This document shows, piece by piece, positions 1 through 9,101 of a stretch of 64,000 bases of DNA. This stretch comes from UBA2589 sp038120095 (GTDB lineage: Bacteria > Gemmatimonadota > Gemmatimonadetes > Longimicrobiales > Gaopeijiaceae): contig JAYOKZ010000002.1 of assembly GCA_038120095.1 (NCBI GenBank), positions 105,167 through 169,166 on the forward strand, in the 5' to 3' direction. How positions within the stretch are numbered: the stretch's first letter is position 1; each line of letters begins with the position of its first letter. The notes below the pieces were generated by a model, which did not search any database, was not told where the DNA came from, and saw only the letters and a program-made list of their open reading frames with translations. The position numbers and the translations under genes were made by a program.

Positions 1-1
1 G

Positions 2-427
2 TTGGGAGCGGCACCTGTTGTTCGTTACGGGGCCCTTCGCATGACGACCTGGACTCTCTGGGTGGGAACGCCGATCCTCGTGATCATGGGGATTCCGTCA
101 CTCGGGGCGACCGATCTGACGGGGGTCACCCTCGGCGCGTGGCTAGGCGTCGTCTACGCGGGGCTCTTCGCGATCGCCCTCGCTTACGTTCTCTGGTATC
201 ACGGGGTTGAGCGGCTGGGAAACAGTCGAACGGCCGTTTATTCCAACCTCGTGCCGGTTTGGGCCCTGATCACGGCGTGGGTCTGGCTCGGTGAGCGCCC
301 CTCGGGGCTTCAACTCGTCGGAGCCGTGTGCATCCTGCTGGGACTCTCCGTCGCACGAGTCGGCCAATCCCGGTCCGACTCTGGCGGGCGTCAGTCGGGC
401 GACTCAACGGACGAGGACCCCAACTGA
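2..427 (+). CDS. EamA/DMT-family transporter, C-terminal part
   Basis: This is the C-terminal part of a drug/metabolite transporter-superfamily permease whose start lies before the window. About 140 residues remain. They hold four or five hydrophobic helices, including one ending in a WYHGVERLG segment and one around AVYSNLVPVWALITAWVWLGE. That second region is typical of the second EamA repeat, where a helix is followed by a conserved GE. The hydrophilic tail is rich in Ser, Asp and Gly. Its last 37 bases overlap the end of the convergent zinc-ribbon gene. The substrate cannot be told from sequence; members export amino acids, nucleosides or other small metabolites. Confidence 0.8.
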   Translation: MGAAPVVRYGALRMTTWTLWVGTPILVIMGIPSLGATDLTGVTLGAWLGVVYAGLFAIALAYVLWYHGVERLGNSRTAVYSNLVPVWALITAWVWLGERPSGLQLVGAVCILLGLSVARVGQSRSDSGGRQSGDSTDEDPN

Positions 428-1179
428 CCACGGTGAATGATTTCCGGAAACTCGTAGAAGAGAACGCCGTCGCTGGAGATCTCCGAACATACTCGGAACC
501 CATCGTCGAGGGAGATCAGGATCGTCTCGGCGTCTGGCAAGGACAGATTCAGGTCTGCGGCCACTTCCGTCACCGTCAGTCGCCCGCCCTTCGCCTCGGC
601 CAGCCTCAGAATTTTTCGCTGGACCCCGACCATGATCGCCTTCTTGCGGTCCATCAGCCCCCGCCACCCCGAGTAGAACGTCAGCGAGCCGCCGCCTCCA
701 AGGACCGAGCCCGTCGCGATCGCGGCCAGTTCCCACTCGACGAACCCGATCAGGACCAGCAGACTCCCGAGGAGAACCAGCCCCGTACCCAGCACCCGCC
801 GCTTGACGCCCGCACTCGGAAGTCGCTCGTCCGGCACTGCCTCGACCAGCCGTCGCTCGGGCTCGGATCCCGTCGCGACCAGCGCACGGGAAGCATTCTC
901 CCACCCCAGGCCGCACCCGGGGCAGACGAGATGCTTGCGGCGGGCCAGCCAGTAGACGAGCCCACCGAAGCCGTAGGTGAAGAGCGAGGCCCCAACCAGC
1001 AGACCGACATGGCCCACTCTGCGGAAGTAGGGCATCCCCTCCCCCTGGTACGCGCAACGCGGACAGCGCCGGACACCGGACGGCCGCGTGACGGCTGCGC
1101 CGACCGGGGTGGAAGTCCCGCAGGTAGGGCATCGTGCCGCACCGCCATGGAGCGTTTCGCCGCATGTGGAACAACGCAT
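391..1179 (-). CDS. Zinc-ribbon membrane protein with C-terminal winged-helix-like domain
   Basis: A 262-residue protein of unknown function. The N-terminus has a CSTCG...CPTCG zinc ribbon, followed by CPRC and CPGCG pairs on either side of a hydrophobic segment (VGLLVGASLFTYGFGGLVYWL). Two more hydrophobic stretches follow. The last 70 residues (ILRLAEAKGGRLTVTEVAADL onward) look like a small winged helix, with a helix, a helix-turn and a short beta tail. I chose the ATG directly before the first Cys motif because the upstream open frame is arginine-rich and unlike protein. Its 3' end overlaps the convergent EamA gene by 37 bases. A membrane-tethered regulator is possible but unproven. Confidence 0.7.
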   Translation of the reverse strand: MRCSTCGETLHGGAARCPTCGTSTPVGAAVTRPSGVRRCPRCAYQGEGMPYFRRVGHVGLLVGASLFTYGFGGLVYWLARRKHLVCPGCGLGWENASRALVATGSEPERRLVEAVPDERLPSAGVKRRVLGTGLVLLGSLLVLIGFVEWELAAIATGSVLGGGGSLTFYSGWRGLMDRKKAIMVGVQRKILRLAEAKGGRLTVTEVAADLNLSLPDAETILISLDDGFRVCSEISSDGVLFYEFPEIIHRGQLGSSSVESPD

Positions 1180-1268
1180 CTGGTCTGCCCAAGGTCGTCG
1201 ATTGGTTCGGTATCGGTCCCTACGCCGCCAACCGGTGAAAGGTTCAGCCCGGTCGGCATCGATGAGCG

Positions 1269-3443
1269 CTACTGCACGCGAATGATCCGCAGCCGGAGCC
1301 CGGCCTGAGGAGCGCTCGATCCACCTCCTTCTCCACCGAGCCGAAACGTCATCGTCCCCGACTCGGAAGGATCGACAATGTAGTAGGTCGCGGATGCCGA
1401 GCGCATTGTGCCCGACGACGCAAGATCCGTCTCTCCCAGAACGGTCGGCCGAAGCGGGAACGGTTCCTCGAGGAACTTTCTCAGATCGGTCGAGGGGTAT
1501 GTGAACGAGCCGGTCTCGGGTCCCGGGCCGTCGAGCACGAGAGCGGTCCACCAGTCCGACAGACCGTCGGGCCATTCGGAGCCCGTCTCAGCTTCCACAT
1601 TGGCGACCCCCGTCCGAGTGGTTCGTGTCAGTTCACCGACGAGATCCACACCGTATTGATCCGCAAGATACGCAAGGTAGAGGTACCCTGCGCCGCGCTC
1701 CTCCAGGGTCCCGTTACCCGACGCGATGACGAGAGAGACATCGCTTGTCTGATTCAGGTACCGTCTTGCACGATCTCGAACGCCCGATCGGAACAGTTCG
1801 GAACTTTGTACGTCGCCTCGATCCTCATACGAACGTGCCACCAGTTCTTCAGCGAACTGAGCCAGCGCCTCAGACATCCACACTGCCTCGTTCGCCTCGG
1901 CCCCCAGGAGAAGCACACGCTGATTGAAGTTCACCATGTGCTGAAACTCGTGGGATAACACCGCCGGCGTCAGCCGGGCCACGGCGGTCTTGGCCCGCGC
2001 ATCCGAGAACTCCCCGTTCGGGTCGGGGACGAGAGCGTAAAAAATTTCGCCGGCGTTACTTCCTTCCTGATCAGGCAGAAGATCCAGACCGAAGAAGAAG
2101 CCCGCGATGAACCCTGCGGCACCCCTCGGCGTCAGCGCGTTTACGACCGGCGTGAAGAGAATGACGATACGTTCATTCGAATCCAGATCCGATGGGAGAC
2201 CGAATGCTTCGGTCACCACTGGCCAGATCGCCTCGTCGATCTGATCGGAAAACGCCCGAAGATCGTCATCCGTGTAACCGCCCGGAGGCGCATTCTGGTC
2301 CACGAAGAGGGCGGCACGTTCTCCGACATGACGGGCAGTCGCCGTCACCGAGGCGAAATCCCCGGGGTTACGAAACACCCGAAACGTCCGGACGTCATTC
2401 ACGGCGGGAACAGATTGAGCGATCGCACTGGCGCCCCCACGTGGTGCATCCGACACCGCCCGTCCGGACGTCAGTTCTCTCTCGAGCTCTCGCAGCCCGT
2501 CTTCCCAGGAGATCCCGGCGTCACGACCCGGAACGCGCGCGCTCCCCATCCCCGGCTCCTGCCGAAGTTCCGGACTGGCCGAGGGACCCGCGGCCAGTCC
2601 GAACAGACTCCACGGGTACGCCGCCGCCCCCACCTCGGAGGTTGAGTGGACGGCGAGTACGAATTCGGCACCCCCCGTACCCGAGACGGTGATGCACTCG
2701 AAACCGCCGGGGTCGAATGCGTCCACGACGTCACCGATTTCGAGCGATACTACGTCCCCGCCCGACCCGACGGAGAGCGGAAGCGATGAACTGGACACCG
2801 CTCCGAACCGAACGCTGACGTCCACATCGCGCTCGGGCAGACAAGTCGGCACCGTGACGACGAGTTCACTGGGCGTCGCGTTGGAGACCTGACCCCGCAC
2901 CCCCGAAAACAGGACCACGTTGCGGTCGGCCTGAGGAATGAAGTTGTTCCCGCTGAGCGTGATCGAGGCCCCCGGCACCGCCGATTCCGCGGAAAGCGCG
3001 TCGAGTGCGGGGCGATCGATCACAAAGAGGCGAAAGTCGGCAGAGGCAGGTGACTGTCCCTCGGCGGTAGCCCGAACGACTACATCGCCCAACGCAGAAC
3101 CGAGCCGGATGCGTGCTCTTGCCAATCCCGCTGAGTCAGAGACCGTCGTTGGCACGTCGATGATCTCAGCTTCGCCCTCGATGACGCGCCACGAGACCGG
3201 AACGCCGGATTGAGGCAAACGGGTCGTCAACGCCCGTACCAGCACCTCCAGAGGGGTCTGGAGTACCTGACTCGCGGTACCGTACTGCTGGTCCCCTGCG
3301 GCTACGAAGACTTCGACCGGCGGTCGCACCACGCTGACGGGATCCCCCCCGCAGGCCTGCACCGCGACGATCACCGCGACCAGGGCACACCAAGCGAGCC
3401 CGCTGAAGCCCTTCGGCCGGTCATCAAGCCGGCGCACCCTCAC
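1269..3443 (-). CDS. Secreted lipoprotein zinc metallopeptidase with IPT/TIG-like domain
   Basis: A 724-residue exported protein. The start is GTG inside a GTGA overlap with the upstream SH3 gene. A signal peptide ends in VQAC (Cys31), so it is probably a lipoprotein. An Ig-like region follows, including an IPT/TIG-like segment (VPGASITLSGNNFIPQ). The catalytic signature HEFQH is at about residues 498-502, with a downstream MSEALAQFAEE that could supply the third zinc ligand. This pattern resembles M30-type hyicolysin-like peptidases. It likely acts outside the cytoplasm. No substrate can be inferred. A second, unrelated metallopeptidase lipoprotein lies at 16-17.2 kb. Confidence 0.72.
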   Translation of the reverse strand: MRVRRLDDRPKGFSGLAWCALVAVIVAVQACGGDPVSVVRPPVEVFVAAGDQQYGTASQVLQTPLEVLVRALTTRLPQSGVPVSWRVIEGEAEIIDVPTTVSDSAGLARARIRLGSALGDVVVRATAEGQSPASADFRLFVIDRPALDALSAESAVPGASITLSGNNFIPQADRNVVLFSGVRGQVSNATPSELVVTVPTCLPERDVDVSVRFGAVSSSSLPLSVGSGGDVVSLEIGDVVDAFDPGGFECITVSGTGGAEFVLAVHSTSEVGAAAYPWSLFGLAAGPSASPELRQEPGMGSARVPGRDAGISWEDGLRELERELTSGRAVSDAPRGGASAIAQSVPAVNDVRTFRVFRNPGDFASVTATARHVGERAALFVDQNAPPGGYTDDDLRAFSDQIDEAIWPVVTEAFGLPSDLDSNERIVILFTPVVNALTPRGAAGFIAGFFFGLDLLPDQEGSNAGEIFYALVPDPNGEFSDARAKTAVARLTPAVLSHEFQHMVNFNQRVLLLGAEANEAVWMSEALAQFAEELVARSYEDRGDVQSSELFRSGVRDRARRYLNQTSDVSLVIASGNGTLEERGAGYLYLAYLADQYGVDLVGELTRTTRTGVANVEAETGSEWPDGLSDWWTALVLDGPGPETGSFTYPSTDLRKFLEEPFPLRPTVLGETDLASSGTMRSASATYYIVDPSESGTMTFRLGGEGGGSSAPQAGLRLRIIRVQ

Positions 3444-4498
3444 TCGTCCTCTCGAGATCGGTCGATGTCGATGAGATCGATGATCGGAGCGCCAGTCAAC
3501 TGGGATACACCCGTCCGAACCCGCCCCGTTACGCTCATTGTCTCCAGAGGCACCAACCCCTCGACCTCCGAGAGTCGAGCGGTCGGAACGGCAACGTACA
3601 CGAAGGGCCCGCCCGCCCCTCCAAAGCGTGCAAGAATAAAAGGCTCTCCCTCGAAGAAGTCCGTGCGGACCGCCTCGGCGCGCTCGACCGAAATGAATTG
3701 AACCGTCCACGACACGACACGACCCACGTATTGCCCCGGACTGGACATGAGCGCTTCGGGATCGAGCACCTCCACCGCACCCGCTTCCGCGCCTTCGCGA
3801 TCCACCACCTCGGGCGTGGATTCAGGCATCCACATCCACCCCTCGAGGCGGACGCGTGCCCAATTCCCTTCACGCCCGAGCACCTCCACCTCGCCGGATG
3901 GTCTCATCATACCCAGCGTATCCCCGTCCGGGGAGGTAAGTATCGGGCCACCGCCGGCGAAGCTCGAGAAATTGTCCGGCGCCCTCGCCGCAGGGCTCGA
4001 CGGTGTCCGGGAGGACGGAGGCGACATCGTGATGGAACCCAGCGGCTCAGACTCCCGTGGGGCGGGATCGGTAAGGGACTCGGACCAGATCCAACCAACG
4101 CGCGCGACCCGGGCCCATGCGGGATCCCTGCCGAGTTCCTCGAGAAGCACCCCCTCTTCCAGCACGCCAAGAATCGGACCGGACGGACCGGCTCGAAGGT
4201 TCTCCCCGCCGGATTCACTGACGACGAGTTCGAAGTCCGGCTCTTCGCTGCTCTGCAGCGAGCGCAACCAGACCCATCCCTCTACCTCTACCTGGGTCCA
4301 GTTGCCCTCGGTCCCAAGCAGACGGAGGGACGCCCCTTCCCCTAGACGGGCAAGGACGACACCATTCGGCTCACGCCGGAAGTTCTCCTCGACACTCAGG
4401 GTCACCACATCCTGAGACGAAACCGGCGCTGCCGTGGCGGCAAGGACGCCTCCAGCCAGAAAAAACGGGCGATGGAGGGCCGCACATCGTAGGCGCAT
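3440..4498 (-). CDS. Secreted SH3-repeat protein
   Basis: A 352-residue protein with a signal peptide (hydrophobic core FFLAGGVLAATAAPVSS, then Q). Three bacterial SH3-like repeats follow. Each has a pattern of nLR/REP, a GxxL turn and a closing NWtqVevEGWvW-type strand, at about residues 32-80, 92-140 and 180-225. The C-terminal 120 residues (from about LDPEALMSSPGQYVGR) resemble an OB-like domain; it ends in an acidic SREDE. SH3b repeats often bind cell-wall peptides. It is cotranscribed with the metallopeptidase downstream, sharing a GTGA overlap, so the two may act together at the envelope. The specific function is unknown. Confidence 0.68.
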   Translation of the reverse strand: MRLRCAALHRPFFLAGGVLAATAAPVSSQDVVTLSVEENFRREPNGVVLARLGEGASLRLLGTEGNWTQVEVEGWVWLRSLQSSEEPDFELVVSESGGENLRAGPSGPILGVLEEGVLLEELGRDPAWARVARVGWIWSESLTDPAPRESEPLGSITMSPPSSRTPSSPAARAPDNFSSFAGGGPILTSPDGDTLGMMRPSGEVEVLGREGNWARVRLEGWMWMPESTPEVVDREGAEAGAVEVLDPEALMSSPGQYVGRVVSWTVQFISVERAEAVRTDFFEGEPFILARFGGAGGPFVYVAVPTARLSEVEGLVPLETMSVTGRVRTGVSQLTGAPIIDLIDIDRSREDE

Positions 4499-4634
4499 GG
4501 GGTCTGAAACGATCCGGTACAGAAGGTGTTACATCGTTGGCTCGACGTGGCGAACCCGCGTCTCGCCACGAATTTGACCGACTCTCGGAAATGGGTCAAT
4601 CAAAAATTCCGCGAGACAGAGGAGTGCAATCCGC

Positions 4635-5333
4635 TTGAAGCGATCATCGTTGGTCAGGGTCATGGCTGTCGCGTTCCTGGTGGGTTTCGCCATCCCAAGT
4701 CGTTCGGCCGCGCAGACCATTCTCTCTCCATTCCAGTATCTCGAGCATCGGCAGGAAGTGGGGCTGCTCGGTGGATCTTCCACCGTGGACTCGGGGCGCT
4801 TCGGGTACGCGCCGTCGGGTGGCAACGTGTTCGGAGCTCTTTATGGCCTGGAACTCTCCGGGCCGCTCGGGCTGGAAGGCGTCGTGAGTCTTATCGACAC
4901 CGAGCGTGATGTCATCGACCCGAGTCGCCCGGAGGGCAGCCGCCTCATCGGGCAAGCCGACCAACTCCTCATGACCGTGGAGGCTCGCCTTCGCTTCAGC
5001 TTTACCGGTCGCCGGATGTGGAAACGCCTGAGTCCGTTCATGGCGGTTGGAGGCGGAATCGTCTTCAGCGCGGGAACCGACACGGGTCTTGATGCAACCC
5101 TCCTCCCCGAAGACGTCTTCTCCTTCGGCAACAGCTTCTACGGTACGCTCGGCCTTGGCAGCCGATGGTTCCTGACGGATCGGGTCGCGCTGCGAGGGGA
5201 TGGCGTCTTCTCGCTCTGGAAGGTAGACACTCCGCCAGGATTCAGTGATCCTGCGAGAGCTTTCGAAGAAGTGGAAGACGGGGAGTGGCTCCCCGGCACG
5301 GCCTTCAGCCTCGCGCTCCTCTGGCGCTGGTGA
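4635..5333 (+). CDS. Outer-membrane beta-barrel family protein
   Basis: A 232-residue protein with a clear signal peptide (VRVMAVAFLVGFAIPSRSAAQ, cleavage after AQ). Alternating hydrophobic strands with aromatic girdles follow, and it ends in LALLWRW, a C-terminal aromatic strand typical of barrels assembled by BamA. The start is a TTG preceded by AGAGGAG about 12 bases upstream; no ATG gives a full signal peptide. Its size suits an 8-10-strand barrel. It sits divergent from the SH3 gene and 13 bases before moeA, which may be read from the same transcript. Function unknown. Confidence 0.65.
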   Translation: MKRSSLVRVMAVAFLVGFAIPSRSAAQTILSPFQYLEHRQEVGLLGGSSTVDSGRFGYAPSGGNVFGALYGLELSGPLGLEGVVSLIDTERDVIDPSRPEGSRLIGQADQLLMTVEARLRFSFTGRRMWKRLSPFMAVGGGIVFSAGTDTGLDATLLPEDVFSFGNSFYGTLGLGSRWFLTDRVALRGDGVFSLWKVDTPPGFSDPARAFEEVEDGEWLPGTAFSLALLWRW

Positions 5334-5346
5334 TCCGAGTCATCAC

Positions 5347-6660
5347 ATGACCGCGGCTCGACCCGGGTTCGATCACGAGCAGCGTCAGGCGGACTGGCTC
5401 TCGATCAGCGAGGCCCGAGGCCGTATCCTCGCCACGGCAGAGCCGCTGCAGCCCGAATCGGTGCCCCTTCGGGACGCGGTAGGTCGGGCCATCGCCGCGC
5501 CGATCGTGGCACGTGCGACTCTGCCCCCGTGGGACAACAGCGCGATGGACGGTTACGCCGTCCGGGCCCGAGACATCGCAGGGGCCACTCCAGACAACCC
5601 GGTAACCCTGAGCGTCACCGGCGTTGTCCGCGCCGGCGGCGACGCAGGACAGATGCTCGCACCCGGGTCGGCGATCCGCATCATGACCGGAGCGCCTGTC
5701 CCGAGTGGCGCCGACTCGGTCGTGCGCGTGGAACATACCGATCGCGAAGCCTATGAGGGTCGGGTCCAGATCATGTCCGACAGCGATGCAGGTAGAAACG
5801 TACGCGCGGCCGGCCAGGACATGACCGCGGGGACCACACTCTTCCAGGCAGGTCATTCCATCACACCCGGAACGATCGGTGTTCTCGCTGCAGCCGGACT
5901 GACGACCGTCGAGGTGCACTCGTCTCCCCGAGTCGCCCTGCTCCTGACCGGTGATGAACTCCGGAGAGCGGACCGCTATGATGACGTGATCGGCGGCCGG
6001 GGTGTACCGGAATCGAACGGAACCATGCTTGCCGCCATGAGTCGGGAAATCGGTGTGGAGCCCACCGATCTGGGGATTGCCCGAGATGACCCGGTAGACC
6101 TGGCCGCCCGTATCGCCGCCGGCGCCGATGCTGACGCACTGATCACGATCGGTGGCGCATCGATGGGTGACGCAGATCTGGTGAAACGTGCGTTGGACAC
6201 CGCTGGGTTCACTCTGGATTTCTGGCGAGTCCGAATGCGTCCAGGCAGCCCGATTTCATTCGGTTGGCTCGAGCGGGGTGGGCATCGCCAACCGGTATTC
6301 GGGCTACCCGGGAATCCCTCGTCTGCGTTCGTAACCTTCGAAGTGTTCGTGCGCCCATATCTGCTGCGTCGCGCGGGGCACCGAAACATTTATCGCCGAA
6401 TCATTACATGCACGGCCGGGGAAGCAATGTCGACACCGGCCGACCTGACCTATTTCCAGCGGGTGGCGCTGACCAGCACACCTCAGGGGGTCATTGCACG
6501 GTTGACCGGCCCACAACTGTCCGGGTTGGTGTCTGGTCTGGCTCTGGCCGATGGACTCGCCATCATCCCTCCTGACCGTGAGTCGATCGAGATTGGCGAG
6601 GAGCTTTCGGTCATGCTTCTCGACACGGGCCCGGCTGCGTCGCATACCGAAAGCACGTGA
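5347..6660 (+). CDS. moeA: Molybdopterin molybdenumtransferase MoeA
   Basis: MoeA inserts molybdate into adenylylated molybdopterin, the last step of molybdenum cofactor synthesis. The 437-residue length is slightly above the usual ~400. Motifs in order are DNSAMDGYAVR near the N-terminus, TGAPVPSGADSVVRVEHT, then the MoCF-binding domain with TGDEL, SNGTMLAAM and GGASMGDADLVKRA, and FGLPGNPSSAF. The C-terminal MoeA_C barrel closes the protein. The ATG at 5347 places DNSAMDGYAVR at the expected distance; the open frame extends further back into the barrel gene. It overlaps the next gene by GTGA. The partner enzyme MogA is encoded at 52.4-52.9 kb. Confidence 0.93.
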   Translation: MTAARPGFDHEQRQADWLSISEARGRILATAEPLQPESVPLRDAVGRAIAAPIVARATLPPWDNSAMDGYAVRARDIAGATPDNPVTLSVTGVVRAGGDAGQMLAPGSAIRIMTGAPVPSGADSVVRVEHTDREAYEGRVQIMSDSDAGRNVRAAGQDMTAGTTLFQAGHSITPGTIGVLAAAGLTTVEVHSSPRVALLLTGDELRRADRYDDVIGGRGVPESNGTMLAAMSREIGVEPTDLGIARDDPVDLAARIAAGADADALITIGGASMGDADLVKRALDTAGFTLDFWRVRMRPGSPISFGWLERGGHRQPVFGLPGNPSSAFVTFEVFVRPYLLRRAGHRNIYRRIITCTAGEAMSTPADLTYFQRVALTSTPQGVIARLTGPQLSGLVSGLALADGLAIIPPDRESIEIGEELSVMLLDTGPAASHTEST

Positions 6661-7112
6661 ACACCGGTCGGAGGCATATCGCCGCCGCCGGGCTGATCGC
6701 CATCACGCTATCCGGGTGCTACCTGCCGCGATGGCCGGTGGACGCGCCGTTGACCTCCGGGTTCGGGCTCCGGTTCATCGAGATGCGCCCCGACATCCAT
6801 CGGGGGGTCGATCTCGGCGTACCGACTGGAACCCGCGTATGGGCGATGGCGGGAGGCACGGTACGCTTCGCAGGCACGATGAGTGGATTTGGGAAAGTGG
6901 TCTGGATCGATCACGCCAACGGCCTGCTCTCCATCTACGCCCACCTGTCCACCATTCGGGTGGAAGCCGGGACCCGCGTCCGGGCAGGCGACACGATCGG
7001 CGCGAGCGGGGAGAGTGGAGTGGTGACGGCTCCGCACCTTCACTTCGAGGTGTGGCGGTGGGGAAATCCCGTCGATCCGATCGCGGTCCTTGGGGGCCGC
7101 CCACCCAGCTGA
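6657..7112 (+). CDS. M23-family peptidase lipoprotein
   Basis: A 151-residue LytM/M23 domain protein. The start is GTG, overlapping the moeA stop. The signal peptide ends in LSGC, making it a probable lipoprotein. The M23 zinc signature is present: HRGVDLG (His and Asp ligands), then YAHLS and HLHFEV. The fold is minimal, with no LysM or coiled-coil segment, so it may be a peptidoglycan endopeptidase or an inactive regulator. The motif residues are intact, which favours activity. Coupling to moeA is probably positional rather than functional. Confidence 0.82.
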   Translation: MNTGRRHIAAAGLIAITLSGCYLPRWPVDAPLTSGFGLRFIEMRPDIHRGVDLGVPTGTRVWAMAGGTVRFAGTMSGFGKVVWIDHANGLLSIYAHLSTIRVEAGTRVRAGDTIGASGESGVVTAPHLHFEVWRWGNPVDPIAVLGGRPPS

Positions 7113-7192
7113 CCCCTGACGTTCCTTCACGCCGGCCGCATCATCCGCCGGTGGTGTCCGGGAGCCTGAGTCTCCGGAACGGCTGCAATCGC

Positions 7193-8182
7193 TCAGTCCG
7201 TCGACCGCAGCGCGCTGACTTCCTCCGTAAGGCGAGGTACGATTTCGAAGAGGTCACCGACGATTCCGTAGTCCGCGACCCCGAAGATCGGTGCATCCGG
7301 ATCGCGATTGATCGCGACGATCGTCTTGGCTGTGCGCATCCCGGCGAGGTGCTGCACCGCTCCCGAGATTCCCACGGCGATGTAGAGCTTCGGAGCGACC
7401 GTCTTTCCCGTCTGCCCCACCTGCTCACCGTGCGGGCGCCATCCCGCATCCACGACCGCACGGGATGCACCGAGCGCGACGTCTGAGCCCAGAGCGTCCC
7501 TCAGACCCTCGAGCAGGCTCCACTGATCCGGATCCCGCATGCCACGACCACCGGAAACAACGATCGAGGCTTCGGACACATCCACCGACCCCTCAGAGGC
7601 GTCATTTCGTGCTACGACACGAACACGAAGTGAGGATGGATCGATGTCCGGAGTGGACATCGAGACCTCGCCCGCGGCCGCTCGCTCAACGGCGGGAAAC
7701 ACATTGGGCCGAATGGACACCATCGCCGGGGAGGCGTCGACTTCCAGACTGGCGAACGCCTTACCGGAGAAGACGGGCCGGGTGGCGGAGAGGGTACCAC
7801 CCGACAGTTCCACACCCGTCACATCCGATACGAGGGGGACGTCGAGGAGCGCCGCGACCCGCGGAGCCAGGTCCTTTCCAAGCGTGGTCGCTGCGAACAC
7901 CACTGCCTCGTAGGCACCGGAACGAACCTCCTCCACTACGATCGGAACCCAGGCTTCGGGATTGTATTCCGAAAGCGCATCATGCTCGCGAACGGAGATC
8001 CGCTCGGCGCCATATAACCCCAGATCCGACACCGACGCGGACACGGTCGATCCTCCAAGGACGAGCGCGTGCGCAACTCCTCCGGAGGCATCCGCCAGAC
8101 GCGCCGCGACCGACACGGCCTCGCGCGCGGCCGAACCGAACTGTCCATCCCGTTGTTCTGCAAAGGCGAGCACATTGGCCAT
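7193..8182 (-). CDS. etfA: Electron transfer flavoprotein alpha subunit
   Basis: EtfA binds FAD and, with EtfB, passes electrons from acyl-CoA and other dehydrogenases to the quinone pool. The protein is 329 residues, the family's usual size. The N-terminal half is the Rossmann-like ETF domain. The C-terminal FAD-binding domain shows VVSGGRGM, GASRAVVDAGW, GQTGK, then VAINRDPDAPIF and ADYGIVGDL. The start is the ATG of MANVLAFAEQ; upstream frame sequence is not conserved-looking. It lies 61 bases after etfB on the same strand, so one transcript is likely. Confidence 0.95.
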   Translation of the reverse strand: MANVLAFAEQRDGQFGSAAREAVSVAARLADASGGVAHALVLGGSTVSASVSDLGLYGAERISVREHDALSEYNPEAWVPIVVEEVRSGAYEAVVFAATTLGKDLAPRVAALLDVPLVSDVTGVELSGGTLSATRPVFSGKAFASLEVDASPAMVSIRPNVFPAVERAAAGEVSMSTPDIDPSSLRVRVVARNDASEGSVDVSEASIVVSGGRGMRDPDQWSLLEGLRDALGSDVALGASRAVVDAGWRPHGEQVGQTGKTVAPKLYIAVGISGAVQHLAGMRTAKTIVAINRDPDAPIFGVADYGIVGDLFEIVPRLTEEVSALRSTD

Positions 8183-8243
8183 AAGACCCTCTGTTCCGCT
8201 GGATTCAAAAATGGTGGTATACCGCCCTCGGATCCGCTCTGGA

Positions 8244-8993
8244 TCAGATTGCGTTCGCTTCTTCTCGCAGCAGACGGACCAGTTCCGAAACCGAATCCGC
8301 TCCCTCTCCAACGATTCGGCCCGTCGCACGCGCCGGAGGCTCCGAAAGGGCCTTGAGCCGCACTCTGCTCACGTTCTCCGCGGCCGGCTTTTCCTCAAGG
8401 GGCTTTTTCTTGGCAGCCATGATGCCCTTCAGTGCTGCCAAACGAGGTTCATTCGGACCCTTGGTCATGCATAAGACGGCTGGGAGATCGACTTCCACGA
8501 CTTCGCTGCCACCCTCGACCTGCCGCTGACACGTGACGGTCGTTCCGTCGACGTCGAAAGACGAGACCCCGGAAACACAGGGGCGCCCCGTCAGGGCAGC
8601 CACCATGGGGCCCACCTGCTGCTGGTCATCGTCAGCGGACTTGATCCCGAAGAGGAAGAGATCTGCGTTCGAGGCGTCAAGCTCGGAGGCCAGCGTTTTC
8701 GCTGTGGCCAGGCCGTCCAGACTGACATCACCGGTCAACAGAACCGCTCGATCCGCCCCCATCGCCAGACCCTTCCGCAACGTCTCCTGAGACGAGGAGT
8801 CTCCGAGCGTGAGCAACGCCACCTCACCTTCGCCCGTGGCTTCCCTCAGACGCAGCGCTGCCTCCACGGCAAACGCATCGTACGGGCCCATGTCGTACTT
8901 GATCCCGGTCTGCTCGATCATGACACCTGATCCATCGACGCGAATCCGCGCTTCGGTGTCGGGGACGCGCTTGATGCAAACGATGACGTTCAA
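8244..8993 (-). CDS. etfB: Electron transfer flavoprotein beta subunit
   Basis: EtfB is the AMP-binding partner of EtfA in the heterodimeric electron carrier. The 249-residue product starts with NVIVCIKRVPDTEA and carries YDMGPYDAFAVEAALRL, LTLGDSSSQETLRKGLAMGADRAVLL and the recognition-loop region LPAVLCMTKGPNEPRLAALKGIMAAKKKPL. The start is TTG; no ATG lies in frame nearby and the first residues match family N-termini. It is the upstream gene of an etfB-etfA pair. With the acyl-CoA ligase at 13-15 kb it suggests fatty-acid or organic-acid oxidation. Confidence 0.95.
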   Translation of the reverse strand: MNVIVCIKRVPDTEARIRVDGSGVMIEQTGIKYDMGPYDAFAVEAALRLREATGEGEVALLTLGDSSSQETLRKGLAMGADRAVLLTGDVSLDGLATAKTLASELDASNADLFLFGIKSADDDQQQVGPMVAALTGRPCVSGVSSFDVDGTTVTCQRQVEGGSEVVEVDLPAVLCMTKGPNEPRLAALKGIMAAKKKPLEEKPAAENVSRVRLKALSEPPARATGRIVGEGADSVSELVRLLREEANAI

Positions 8994-9101
8994 GGTGTGA
9001 CTCCGTACGTATACCGTTGGCCCGCCATTACTGCGGGGCGGCGGGGCAAGAACCGGGTGAGAAGATCGAAGATTCGGGGAGAGGCTGGTACCCCCAAGGC
9101 C